From Arthrobacter sp. MAHUQ-56 (GTDB taxonomy: Bacteria; Actinomycetota; Actinomycetes; Actinomycetales; Micrococcaceae), in assembly GCF_019710585.1 (NCBI RefSeq), contig NZ_JAIFZQ010000016.1:310001-374000 (forward strand): a DNA stretch of 64,000 nt. The letters run 5' to 3'. The position numbers and the translations under genes were made by a program. Below are positions 56,861-64,000 of the stretch, piece by piece. Positions within the stretch are counted from its first letter, which is position 1; each line of letters starts with the position of its first letter. The notes beneath the pieces are model-generated. The model was not told the origin of the DNA and made no database searches. It worked only from the letters and a program-made list of their open reading frames with translations.

Positions 56861-57694
56861 TCACGCGGGGTAGGGCGCCTTTTCGCCGGCCTCCACCCGG
56901 ATGTCCAGGCTGTTGTTCTTCACCGGCATGGGGCAGGTGCCGTAGGGGGTGAAGGCACTGGGGTAGTTGATGGCCCGGTTGAAGTCCAGCACCACCGTGC
57001 CGTCCGGCCGCGGCCGCGGCGTGGAGAGTTTCCGCCAGTCGGCTGTTTGTCCCGGCGGGGCAGCGCCGTTGGTCTCGTCATGGAACGTGACCGTCAGGGC
57101 TCCGAGCTTCTCCTCCTCCGCCTGCAGCCGGAATTCGTGTGGGCTGCCGGGGAGCCGGAAAACCACCTCGCCCACGCTGCGGTGCACCCCGTCCACCAGG
57201 GGGTTGGCGGTACTGATGGGGACGTCCACGGGCCCGGGGTACGGCTCGAAGCGGGCTTCGACTTCCCAGTCCGGGTTGTAGGGGTAGGTGGGAACGCCGT
57301 CGAATCCGGTCAGGACGGGAGAGGCGGAGTCGCGGGTGCGGACGGCGTAACGGCCGCCGCGCATGGCCAGCTCCACCACCACCTGGTCCCCGGCCGGCCC
57401 GCCGAACTGCACCCACATCAGGGACTCTTCATCCGCCAAAGCCGCAGACACGGTGCCGTCCACCGTTTCCCCGGTCTCCACCAACGCCAGCCCATCCGCC
57501 GGTGCCGCGGTGAGGAACGCCGTCGTGCCGTTGGTGGACCACAATCCCGGGGCGAGGTCGACGGCGGCGGGGGAGTGCTCCAGCCACTGGAAGGAGGTGA
57601 GGGTCAGCCAGCCGTGGCGGGCCGCGAGGGCTTTGTTCCGGTTGGTGCGGAAGCGCTGCCAGCGCTCCAGCCTGGCGTCTGTGGTGGTGGCCAT
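56861..57694 (-). CDS. DUF1684 domain protein
   Basis: A 277-aa protein whose C-terminus has the DUF1684 signature LDFNRAINYPSAFTPYGTCPMPVKNNSLDIRVEAGEKAPYPA (about 234-276). The N-terminus WQRFRTNRNKALAARHGWLTLTSFQWLEHSPAAVDLAPGLW also fits. ATG 57694 follows AAGGAACC. No catalytic motif can be named and the fold is probably all-beta. Divergent from ppc with about 190 bases between. Confidence 0.9.
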   Translation of the reverse strand: MATTTDARLERWQRFRTNRNKALAARHGWLTLTSFQWLEHSPAAVDLAPGLWSTNGTTAFLTAAPADGLALVETGETVDGTVSAALADEESLMWVQFGGPAGDQVVVELAMRGGRYAVRTRDSASPVLTGFDGVPTYPYNPDWEVEARFEPYPGPVDVPISTANPLVDGVHRSVGEVVFRLPGSPHEFRLQAEEEKLGALTVTFHDETNGAAPPGQTADWRKLSTPRPRPDGTVVLDFNRAINYPSAFTPYGTCPMPVKNNSLDIRVEAGEKAPYPA

Positions 57695-57884
57695 GGTTCC
57701 TTCCGATGGGGATGCCCCGGCTATAACCGCGCGCGCCGCGTGTTCATTCCGTCAGGGGTGACATCTTTTGAGACGGATTCGAACGAGACGCCGCCGCGGG
57801 GGTAGCATCTTTAGCTAGTAACGTGGCTCACAGTATCCAGCGCAGTGTACGAGCCAAGTCCGAAACCCTCGAAAGATTGCTTCC

Positions 57885-60701
57885 ATGGCTCACACTGCAA
57901 CACCTCCCGAAACCGATCTCGCCTCCGAACTGCGTGCGGATGTCCGGCGCGTGTCCACCCTGCTGGGTGAATCCCTGGTCCGGCAGCACGGACCCGAGCT
58001 CCTGGACCTCGTGGAGCAGGTCCGCCTGCTGACCAAGGAGTCCAAGGAAGCGGCGCGCGGCGGTGCGGATGCCACCGGCCCGTGGAGCGCCCACGACGTC
58101 GTCGCCCAGGTCCGCGAGCTGCTGGGCTCCCTGCCGATCGAGCAGGCCACCGACCTGGTCCGCGCCTTCGCGTTCTACTTCCACCTGGCCAACGCCGCCG
58201 AGCAGGTGCATCGGGTACGGGGCCTGCGCACCCGCGCTGAAAAGGACGGCTGGCTGGCCAAGACCGTGGCCGAGATCGCCGCCCAGGCCGGCCCCGACGT
58301 CCTGCAGGAAGTGGTCAACGGGCTGGACGTGCGTCCCATCTTCACGGCGCACCCCACCGAGGCATCCCGCCGGTCCGTCCTGGACAAGATCCGCAAGCTC
58401 TCCGACGTCCTGTCCCACCCCACCGCCGAGGGTTCCACCGCCCGGCGGCGGCAGGACCGGCAGCTGGCCGAGATCATCGACCAGATGTGGCAGACTGACG
58501 AACTGCGCCAGGTCCGGCCCACCCCCGTGGACGAGGCCCGGAACGCCATCTACTACCTGGGCGGCATCCTCACCGACGCGATGCCGGAGATGCTGACCGA
58601 ACTCTCCGAGCTCCTGGGCGAGCACGGCGTCACCCTCGCGTCCAAGGACGCTCCCATCCGGTTTGGCTCCTGGATCGGCGGTGACCGCGACGGCAACCCG
58701 AACGTCACCGCCGCCGTGACCCGCGAAATCCTGCAGATCCAGAACCAAAGCGCCATCCGGATCAGCATCGGCATGATCGACGAACTGATTTCGATCCTCT
58801 CCAATTCCACCGCCCTGGCTGGTGCGGACGAATCGCTGCTCACCTCCATCGACGAGGACCTGAAGAAGCTGCCCGGCCTGGACAAGCGCGTCCTGGAGCT
58901 GAATGCCCAGGAGCCCTACCGGCTGAAGCTCACCTGCATCAAGGCCAAGCTCATCAACACCGGCAAGCGCGTGGCGGCCAACTCGAACCACGAGCACGGC
59001 CGGGACTACAGCGGAACCGAAGAACTTTTGGCGGACCTGCACCTGCTGGAACTGTCGCTGCGCAACCACTCTGCGGCCTTGGCTGCTGACGGCTCCCTGG
59101 CCCGCGTGCGCCGCGCCATCGCCTCCTTCGGGCTCCACCTGGCCACCCTGGACATCCGCGAGCACGCAGACCACCACCATGACGCCGTCGGCCAGCTGAT
59201 GGACCGGATCGGCGGCCCCGGGCTGCGCTACGCGGAGCTGAGCCGCGAGGAGCGCTTCGAGGTGCTGGGCTCAGAGCTCGCCTCCCGCCGTCCGCTGTCC
59301 GGGCACCCGATCAAGCTCGACGGCGCCGCGGACGGCACGTACGACGTCTTCCGCGAAATCCGCCGCGCCCTGCGCATGTACGGCCCCGATGTCATCGAGA
59401 CCTACATCATCTCCATGACCCGCGGCGCCGACGACGTCCTGGCCGCGGCCGTCCTGGCCCGCGAGGCCGGCCTCGTGAACCTCTTCGGCGACAAGCCGTA
59501 CGCGAAGCTCGGTTTCGCGCCGCTGCTGGAGACGGTGGAGGAACTGCGGGCCTCGGCCGAGATCATCGACCAGCTGTTGTCCGACCCCTCGTACCGGGAG
59601 CTGGTCCGCCTGCGGGGCGACATCCAGGAAGTCATGCTGGGCTACTCGGACTCCAACAAGGAATCCGGCGTGATGACCAGCCAGTGGGAGATCCACAAGA
59701 CCCAGCGCAAGCTGCGGGACGTGGCCGCCAAGCACGGCGTACGCGTCCGGCTGTTCCACGGCCGCGGCGGTTCGGTGGGGCGCGGCGGCGGGCCCACCTA
59801 CGACGCCATCCTGGCCCAGCCCAACGGTGTCCTCGAAGGCGAGATCAAGTTCACCGAGCAGGGTGAAGTCATCTCGGACAAGTACTCGCTGCCCGAGCTG
59901 GCCCGCGAAAACCTCGAGCTGTCGCTGGCCGCGGTGTTGCAGGGGTCCGCCCTGCACCGGGACCCCCGTACCTCCGAGGACCAGCGCGAGCGTTACGGCC
60001 ACGTCATGGAGACGATCTCCGACGCAGCGTTCGAGCGTTACCGCAAGCTCGTTGACCACCCGGACCTGCCCGCCTACTTCATGGCGTCCACTCCGGTGGA
60101 ACAGCTGGGATCGCTCAACATCGGCTCCCGCCCGTCCAAGCGCCCGGACTCCGGTGCCGGGCTGGGCGGCCTCCGCGCCATCCCGTGGGTGTTCGGCTGG
60201 ACCCAGTCGCGCCAGATCGTGCCGGGCTGGTTTGGCGTCGGGTCAGGCCTCAAGGCCGCCAGGGAAGCCGGCAACGCGGCGCAGCTGGTGGAAATGATGG
60301 ACCAGTGGCACTTCTTCCGCTCGGTGCTGTCCAACGTGGAAATGACGCTCGCCAAGACGGACATGGACATCGCCGGCTACTACGTGGCCACCCTGGTCCC
60401 CGAAGAGCTGCACCACCTGTTCCGGACCATCCGGGAAGAGTACGAACTCACGGTCTCCGAGATCCAGAAGCTGACCGGGGAAAACCTGCTCCTGGACGCC
60501 CAGCCCACGCTGAAGCGCTCACTGGAGATCCGTGACCAGTACCTGGACCCGATCAGCTACCTGCAGGTGGAACTGCTGCGCCGCGTCCGCGAGGCCGCAA
60601 AAGCGGACAGCATCAGCGGGGCAGAAATCGACGAGCGCCTCCAGCGGGCCATGCTCATCACCGTCAACGGGGTGGCGGCAGGCCTGCGCAACACCGGTTA
60701 A
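57885..60701 (+). CDS. ppc: Phosphoenolpyruvate carboxylase
   Basis: Carboxylates PEP to oxaloacetate, the anaplerotic step feeding the TCA cycle. It is 938 aa, standard for actinobacteria. Catalytic His in [18 protein letters not shown] (about 153), [19 protein letters not shown] (about 262-280), [19 protein letters not shown] (about 583), [20 protein letters not shown] (about 623-642) and [20 protein letters not shown]. The ATG has a weak ribosome-binding site. A 20-bp palindrome related to the aceA-aceB palindrome lies 12 bases after the stop. Confidence 0.98.
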   Translation: MAHTATPPETDLASELRADVRRVSTLLGESLVRQHGPELLDLVEQVRLLTKESKEAARGGADATGPWSAHDVVAQVRELLGSLPIEQATDLVRAFAFYFHLANAAEQVHRVRGLRTRAEKDGWLAKTVAEIAAQAGPDVLQEVVNGLDVRPIFTAHPTEASRRSVLDKIRKLSDVLSHPTAEGSTARRRQDRQLAEIIDQMWQTDELRQVRPTPVDEARNAIYYLGGILTDAMPEMLTELSELLGEHGVTLASKDAPIRFGSWIGGDRDGNPNVTAAVTREILQIQNQSAIRISIGMIDELISILSNSTALAGADESLLTSIDEDLKKLPGLDKRVLELNAQEPYRLKLTCIKAKLINTGKRVAANSNHEHGRDYSGTEELLADLHLLELSLRNHSAALAADGSLARVRRAIASFGLHLATLDIREHADHHHDAVGQLMDRIGGPGLRYAELSREERFEVLGSELASRRPLSGHPIKLDGAADGTYDVFREIRRALRMYGPDVIETYIISMTRGADDVLAAAVLAREAGLVNLFGDKPYAKLGFAPLLETVEELRASAEIIDQLLSDPSYRELVRLRGDIQEVMLGYSDSNKESGVMTSQWEIHKTQRKLRDVAAKHGVRVRLFHGRGGSVGRGGGPTYDAILAQPNGVLEGEIKFTEQGEVISDKYSLPELARENLELSLAAVLQGSALHRDPRTSEDQRERYGHVMETISDAAFERYRKLVDHPDLPAYFMASTPVEQLGSLNIGSRPSKRPDSGAGLGGLRAIPWVFGWTQSRQIVPGWFGVGSGLKAAREAGNAAQLVEMMDQWHFFRSVLSNVEMTLAKTDMDIAGYYVATLVPEELHHLFRTIREEYELTVSEIQKLTGENLLLDAQPTLKRSLEIRDQYLDPISYLQVELLRRVREAAKADSISGAEIDERLQRAMLITVNGVAAGLRNTG

Positions 60702-60713
60702 CCCAGCTTGCCG

Positions 60714-60760
60714 TATCACTTACGGTCCCTAACCGGCGCTGTTAGGGACCATAAGTGATA
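60714..60760. repeat. Palindrome after ppc, related to the aceA-aceB palindrome
   Basis: 20-bp arms with a single mismatch (60714-60733 and 60741-60760) around a 7-nt loop. The outer arm TATCACTT/AAGTGATAGAGCA is shared with 31074-31140. No T-run follows. It may terminate or process the ppc transcript, or be one copy of a dispersed palindromic family. Confidence 0.9.
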
Positions 60761-60789
60761 GAGCACGCAGGTTGGATAGGGTGGAGGGC

Positions 60790-61095
60790 ATGCCTTCCTT
60801 CCAGACCCGACTCAAGATCACCGGGCTGCGGCCGGGAAATCCGCCGGAGTCCGTCATGGACACGGCCGTGGAGGTGCTCGGAACCCGGCACCACGTCGAG
60901 GCGCACCAGTTGCAGCTCGCCGGGGGAGTGCCGCAGCTGAACCTTCGCTTCCTCGTCGAGGCGAGCGAATACAGCGGCGAGAACCAGCAGGCCCGGGAAT
61001 CGGCAGCCATGATGCGCGACGCCGTCGAACAAGTTGCGCTGACGGGTGCGCTCAGCGTGCTGCGGCGCAGCCGTGGCAAGTGGCTGCCCGTCTAG
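60790..61095 (+). CDS. Conserved small hypothetical protein
   Basis: A 101-aa protein from ATG 60790; an in-frame TTG at 60772 would add 6 residues. FQTRLKITGLRPGNPPESVMDTAVEVLGTRHHVEAHQLQLAGGVPQLNLRFLVEASEYSGENQQARESAAMMRDAVEQVALTGALSVLRRSRGKWLPV has an alternating strand-helix pattern consistent with a ferredoxin-like fold, but no family is recognised. GGTGGAGGG lies just upstream. It is downstream of ppc but separated from it by the palindrome. Confidence 0.72.
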   Translation: MPSFQTRLKITGLRPGNPPESVMDTAVEVLGTRHHVEAHQLQLAGGVPQLNLRFLVEASEYSGENQQARESAAMMRDAVEQVALTGALSVLRRSRGKWLPV

Positions 61096-61116
61096 CCTGG
61101 AGGGCGTCTGGCTTGG

Positions 61117-61734
61117 TCATTGCCCGGTCTCCTCGACCGGGGACCGGTCGCCGCGCCGCCGGGTGACGATGATGCCGACGACGCCGCCGATCAGCAGGCC
61201 GAGCGCGACACCGATGAGGGAACTGGCCCAGAACGGCAGCCTCGTGGCCGAACCGGTGAAGTAACCCAGGCCCACCAGCCAGCAGGCCCACAGGACCGCG
61301 CCGAGGCCGGCGCACAAACTGAAGCCGCGGACCGACACGTTGGCAATGCCGGAAGCGGCGGACGTCGCCAGCCGTCCGCCCGGGATGAACCTGGCCCCGA
61401 TGATGGTGCCGTAGGTGGAGGACCGGCCGGCCTTGGCCAGCGCGTCGTGGATGCCGCTGTGCACCCGCCGGCCCCACTTCCAGCGGTCCAGCAGGTGGCT
61501 CAGGCGCCGCCGGAAGAGCTGGAACACCACCATGTCGCCGATCCACGAGGCAAGCGCGGCCAGGACGAGCACCAGGAACACGTTGGCCCTGCCGTCCGCT
61601 GACAGGGCACCCCCCGTGATCACCACCATCTCGGACGGGACGGGCGGAAAAATGGCATCGCCAAGGACCAACGGGATCACCCAGAAATAGAGGGCGGCTC
61701 CCCAGCTGTCAGCGCTGCCGAAGTCCATTGCCAC
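61117..61734 (-). CDS. DedA/VTT family membrane protein
   Basis: A 205-aa integral membrane protein with about five hydrophobic segments. FWVIPLVLGDAIFPPVPSEMVVITGGAL (about 17-44) carries the conserved acidic-FPPVPSE motif, and GRSSTYGTIIGARFIPGGRLATSAASGIANVSVRGFS (about 102-138) carries the second DedA signature with the essential Arg. Relatives act in membrane homeostasis and undecaprenyl-phosphate or phospholipid translocation. GTG 61734 or ATG 61728 may be the start. Divergent from the macrodomain gene. Confidence 0.92.
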   Translation of the reverse strand: MAMDFGSADSWGAALYFWVIPLVLGDAIFPPVPSEMVVITGGALSADGRANVFLVLVLAALASWIGDMVVFQLFRRRLSHLLDRWKWGRRVHSGIHDALAKAGRSSTYGTIIGARFIPGGRLATSAASGIANVSVRGFSLCAGLGAVLWACWLVGLGYFTGSATRLPFWASSLIGVALGLLIGGVVGIIVTRRRGDRSPVEETGQ

Positions 61735-61763
61735 AAATTACCGCACTTTGGGAAACTGGCGGC

Positions 61764-62294
61764 ATGCGGATTTCCGTGCTGCAGGGCAACATCACCCAGC
61801 GGCGGGTGGACGCGGTGGTGAACGCCGCAAATTCCTCGCTGCTCGGCGGTGGGGGAGTGGACGGGGCGCTGCACCGGGCGGCCGGTCCTGAGCTGCTGGC
61901 CGCCTGCCGGGAGCTCCGCGCCGGCGGCCTGCCGCACGGGCTCCCAGTGGGCGCCGCCGTGGCAACTCCGGCCTTCCGGCTGCCGGCCCGCTGGGTGGTC
62001 CATACCGTGGGCCCCAACCGGCACGCGGGCCAGACCAACCGCGCCCTCCTGGTGTCCTGCTTCAGTGAAAGCCTGCGGCTGGCCGAGGACCTGGGGGCGC
62101 AGGGCATGGCCTTTCCTGCGGTGGGCGCCGGAGCGTACGGGTGGCCGGCGGCGGCTGTGGCCGAAGCCGCCCGGGACGCGCTGGCAGGGTTCCAGGCATC
62201 CCATCCCGCGCCAGGCCTGGAGCTGGTGGAGTTCGTGCTCTTCCGCGCTGAGGTGGAGGCGGTCTTCAGGAACGTGCTGGGGCCGCTTCGCTGA
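61764..62294 (+). CDS. Macrodomain protein (O-acetyl-ADP-ribose deacetylase type)
   Basis: A 176-aa single macrodomain, YmdB-like. It starts at ATG 61764 (GGGAAAC upstream) with ISVLQGNITQRRVDAVVNAANSSLLGGGGVDGALHRAAG (about 3-41), the ADP-ribose loop with Asn and Gly-rich segment, then VHTVGPNRHAG and FPAVGAGAYGWP (about 114-125). It probably hydrolyses ADP-ribose esters or reverses ADP-ribosylation. No transferase partner is adjacent. The last 29 bases overlap the end of the convergent pseudouridine synthase gene. Confidence 0.93.
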   Translation: MRISVLQGNITQRRVDAVVNAANSSLLGGGGVDGALHRAAGPELLAACRELRAGGLPHGLPVGAAVATPAFRLPARWVVHTVGPNRHAGQTNRALLVSCFSESLRLAEDLGAQGMAFPAVGAGAYGWPAAAVAEAARDALAGFQASHPAPGLELVEFVLFRAEVEAVFRNVLGPLR

Positions 62295-63228
62295 GTTCCA
62301 GGCCGCTGCGGTATTCCACTGGCCTGCCGGACAGGGGATCCACGAACCGGATGCCGCGGGCCAGGAGCTGCAGCGGTTTGGCGTAGTCGTCCGGGGCCTT
62401 GTCCAGCAGGTCGGGGTAGAACGCGTCGTTGAGGATTCCCAGCCCCAGCGACGCCATGTGGACCCGCAGCTGGTGCGTCTTGCCGGTGTGCGGCTCCAGC
62501 CGGTACCTGGCAAGGCGCTGCGTGGTGGCCGCGGCATCCAAGGACGTGCCGGCGTCGAACGTTTCCAACTGTTCGATCCTGGTTTCCGCGTTCGGCTCGC
62601 CGTCCACGACCTCGGCGAGGAGGTAGCTGCGCGACTTGGTCATCCGGTTCCGGACCACCGCGGGGAACTCGACGGCGGCGTGCCCCGGTGCGGGCTCGGC
62701 CGCGGACACGCACTCGTATTCCTTCTGCACCTGGCGCTTCTCGAACAGCACCTGGTACTTGCCGCGGGTCTGCGGATTGGTGGAAAAGAGCAGCACTCCG
62801 GCGGTCATCCGGTCCAGTCGGTGCATGGGGATCAGGTCCGGCAGGTCCAGTTGGTTCCGCAGGCGGACCAGGGCCGATTCCTGGATGTAGGTGCCGCCGG
62901 GAGTGGTAGGCAGGAAGTGCGGCTTGTCCACCACGAGCAGGTGTTCGTCCTGGTGCAGGATGCTGATCTCCACCGGCAGCCGGGTCTCCGGGGGCAGGGT
63001 GCGGTAGTACCAGATGAAGGTGTGGTCCTCGAGCCTGGTGTGCCGGCTCAGGGGTACGCCGCCTTCGCCGACAATCTCGCCGGCGTCGAACCTGTCCTCG
63101 ATGCCCTGCGGGTCAATGTGCCCCCAGCGGTGCATCATGTAGTCCATTGCGGTGTCCCACGGGCCCTCCTCCGGAAGCCGCAGGCGGGTGGCGTTCACGC
63201 CGTCGCGCACGGGAAGGGGGGATTGCAT
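62266..63228 (-). CDS. RluA-family pseudouridine synthase
   Basis: A 320-aa enzyme that isomerises uridine in rRNA or tRNA. The catalytic Asp is in IPMHRLDRMTAGVLLFSTNP (HRLDR motif, about residue 139), preceded by LLVVDKPHFLPTTPGGTYIQESALVRLR and followed by GKTHQLRVHMASLGLGILND. No N-terminal S4 domain is obvious. ATG 63228 is chosen; a GTG one codon earlier is possible. RNA target unknown. Its 3' end overlaps the macrodomain gene antisense. Confidence 0.93.
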   Translation of the reverse strand: MQSPLPVRDGVNATRLRLPEEGPWDTAMDYMMHRWGHIDPQGIEDRFDAGEIVGEGGVPLSRHTRLEDHTFIWYYRTLPPETRLPVEISILHQDEHLLVVDKPHFLPTTPGGTYIQESALVRLRNQLDLPDLIPMHRLDRMTAGVLLFSTNPQTRGKYQVLFEKRQVQKEYECVSAAEPAPGHAAVEFPAVVRNRMTKSRSYLLAEVVDGEPNAETRIEQLETFDAGTSLDAAATTQRLARYRLEPHTGKTHQLRVHMASLGLGILNDAFYPDLLDKAPDDYAKPLQLLARGIRFVDPLSGRPVEYRSGLELSEAAPARS

Positions 63229-63310
63229 CACCGGTCCATTCTACCGGCGGCGCCACGTGGGCCGCCCTGGATCCCGGTCAATCGCGCCAAAACCGACGAT
63301 AAAAAAGTTC

Positions 63311-63340
63311 TTGACAAAAAAAGTTGTCGGTTGGCATGCT
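63311..63340 (+). promoter_or_regulatory. Promoter and dyad upstream of the ArsR-like gene
   Basis: Consensus -35 TTGACA (63311-63316), 18-base spacer, -10-like CATGCT (63335-63340). Transcription would start near the ATG at 63347, suggesting a leaderless mRNA. The dyad GACAA/TTGTC within the spacer and paired AAAAAAGTT tracts (63301 and 63317 regions) suggest an operator. Confidence 0.5.
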
Positions 63341-63346
63341 GGAGGC

Positions 63347-63997
63347 ATGCAGGACATAGCAGTCATCGAAGATCCCGCAGCGGCGGAGGCGTCGCTGGAC
63401 CCGATCCGCACCGCCATCCTCCGGGAGCTGGTCCAGCCGGGATCCGCCACACAGCTGGCGGTCCGGGTGGGCCTGCCCCGGCAGAAGGTGAACTACCACC
63501 TCAAGGCGCTGGAGCGGCACGGACTGGTGGAGCTGGTGGAGGAGCGGCGCAAGGGCAACGTCACCGAACGGGTCCTGCAGGCCAGTGCCGCGTCGTACCT
63601 GATCTCGCCCACGGCCCTGGCCGCCGTTTCGCCGGATCCGCACCGCTTTTCCGACCGCTTCTCGGCCTTCTGGCTGCTGGCGCTGGCCGGAAGGATGGTG
63701 CAGGAGATGGGCAAGCTGATCACCGGCGCCGCGGCCGCCCGGCAAAAACTTGCCACCTTCGCGATCGACGGCGACATCACCTTCCGCAGCGCGGCTGACC
63801 GTGCCGCCTTTGCGGAGGAACTGGGCGTGGAGGTCACGCGGCTGGTGGACAAGTACCACGACGGCGGCGCGTCCGCGGGTGGCCGGCGGCACCGCCTGGT
63901 GGTGGCGCTGCACCCTGCACTCAAAGAAACCGGCGCCCCCAAGGAAACCAAGGCAGCCAAGGAAACTGACACACGCAAGGAGCACGGCAATGACTGA
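63347..63997 (+). CDS. ArsR-like winged-helix transcriptional regulator
   Basis: A 216-aa regulator from ATG 63347. The winged helix is SLDPIRTAILRELVQPGSATQLAVRVGLPRQKVNYHLKALERHGLVELVEERRKGNVTERVLQASAASYLIS (about 15-85). The C-terminal part is helical with a Lys/Glu-rich tail (KETGAPKETKAAKETDTRKEHGND). No metal-binding cysteines, so it probably senses by another route. The stop overlaps the start of the next gene by a few bases, so the pair is coupled; such regulators often precede SRPBCC/AHSA1 genes. Confidence 0.88.
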   Translation: MQDIAVIEDPAAAEASLDPIRTAILRELVQPGSATQLAVRVGLPRQKVNYHLKALERHGLVELVEERRKGNVTERVLQASAASYLISPTALAAVSPDPHRFSDRFSAFWLLALAGRMVQEMGKLITGAAAARQKLATFAIDGDITFRSAADRAAFAEELGVEVTRLVDKYHDGGASAGGRRHRLVVALHPALKETGAPKETKAAKETDTRKEHGND

Positions 63998-64000
63998 CAA
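63990..64000 (+). CDS. Start of a downstream gene, cut by the window
   Basis: ATG at 63990 with AAGGAG 8 bases upstream, overlapping the ArsR-like stop by 8 bases. Only MTD is visible, so the product cannot be named. Confidence 0.55.

Noticed and set aside
57823..58032. Small ORF starting at a GTG before ppc, with a start region resembling the ppc start (TGGCTCACA)
   Set aside because: It runs out of frame into ppc, has no ribosome-binding site and looks like a chance duplication of 9 bases.

Overview
The window is GC-rich (roughly two thirds G+C by eye), has almost no gaps between genes, and has the gene content of a Micrococcaceae actinobacterium of the Arthrobacter/Pseudarthrobacter type. 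The clues are lysC, recR, dnaX and the small SRP RNA in one block, a RamB-type regulator divergent from isocitrate lyase, a DUF222 HNH protein, a Tat-type TAXI lipoprotein and a Stealth-family protein. No prophage, insertion sequence, CRISPR array or plasmid function is seen. This looks like ordinary chromosome with a few accessory patches.

Layout. 1-5.0 kb: the 3' part of a secreted subtilisin-like protease, converging on a three-gene operon in which two Streptomyces-subtilisin-inhibitor-like proteins flank a putative DNA glycosylase. 5.1-6.3 kb: an OhrR-type repressor and two small paralogous proteins. 6.3-13.1 kb: lysC, recR, dnaX, SRP RNA, a NIF3/YqfO-like protein and tRNA-Ser(GGA). 13.2-22.8 kb: MpaB-type oxygenase, M23 peptidase with a repeat tail, glutathione peroxidase, phosphodiesterase, Stealth phosphotransferase, HAD phosphatase, a LytR_C membrane protein, a TetR regulator and a FrnE-like DsbA protein. 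23-29.2 kb: glycosyltransferase and glycogen-debranching-type enzyme, GNAT, D-2-hydroxyacid dehydrogenase, CynX-type transporter.

29.4-41.5 kb is a carbon-node region. It has malate synthase and isocitrate lyase (glyoxylate shunt), a divergent RamB-type regulator, a two-component system in one operon with a TAXI binding protein, a divergent MHS-type organic-acid symporter, and quinone-dependent pyruvate oxidase. PEP carboxylase lies at 57.9-60.7 kb. A related palindrome sits between aceA and aceB and again just after ppc.

41.5-64 kb: PdxK/ThiD-type kinase, an AbiEi-nuclease fusion between two imperfect 60-bp repeats, tRNA-guanine transglycosylase and its neighbours, NUDIX and VOC proteins, secreted GH32 and cytosolic GH76 glycosidases, an SDR plus acyl-CoA dehydrogenase operon behind a palindromic operator, HNH/DUF222, DUF1684, ppc, DedA, macrodomain, RluA-type pseudouridine synthase and an ArsR-like regulator whose partner gene starts at the right edge.

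The best candidates for undescribed biology are: the protease/inhibitor locus, where one inhibitor copy has lost both its export signal and one disulfide; the TAXI-two-component operon without a TRAP permease; the repeat-flanked AbiEi-nuclease gene; and the shared palindrome at aceAB and ppc. An internal ribosome-binding site and TTG in lysC also predict a separate beta subunit. Functions are read from motifs and remembered family features; no database search was run.
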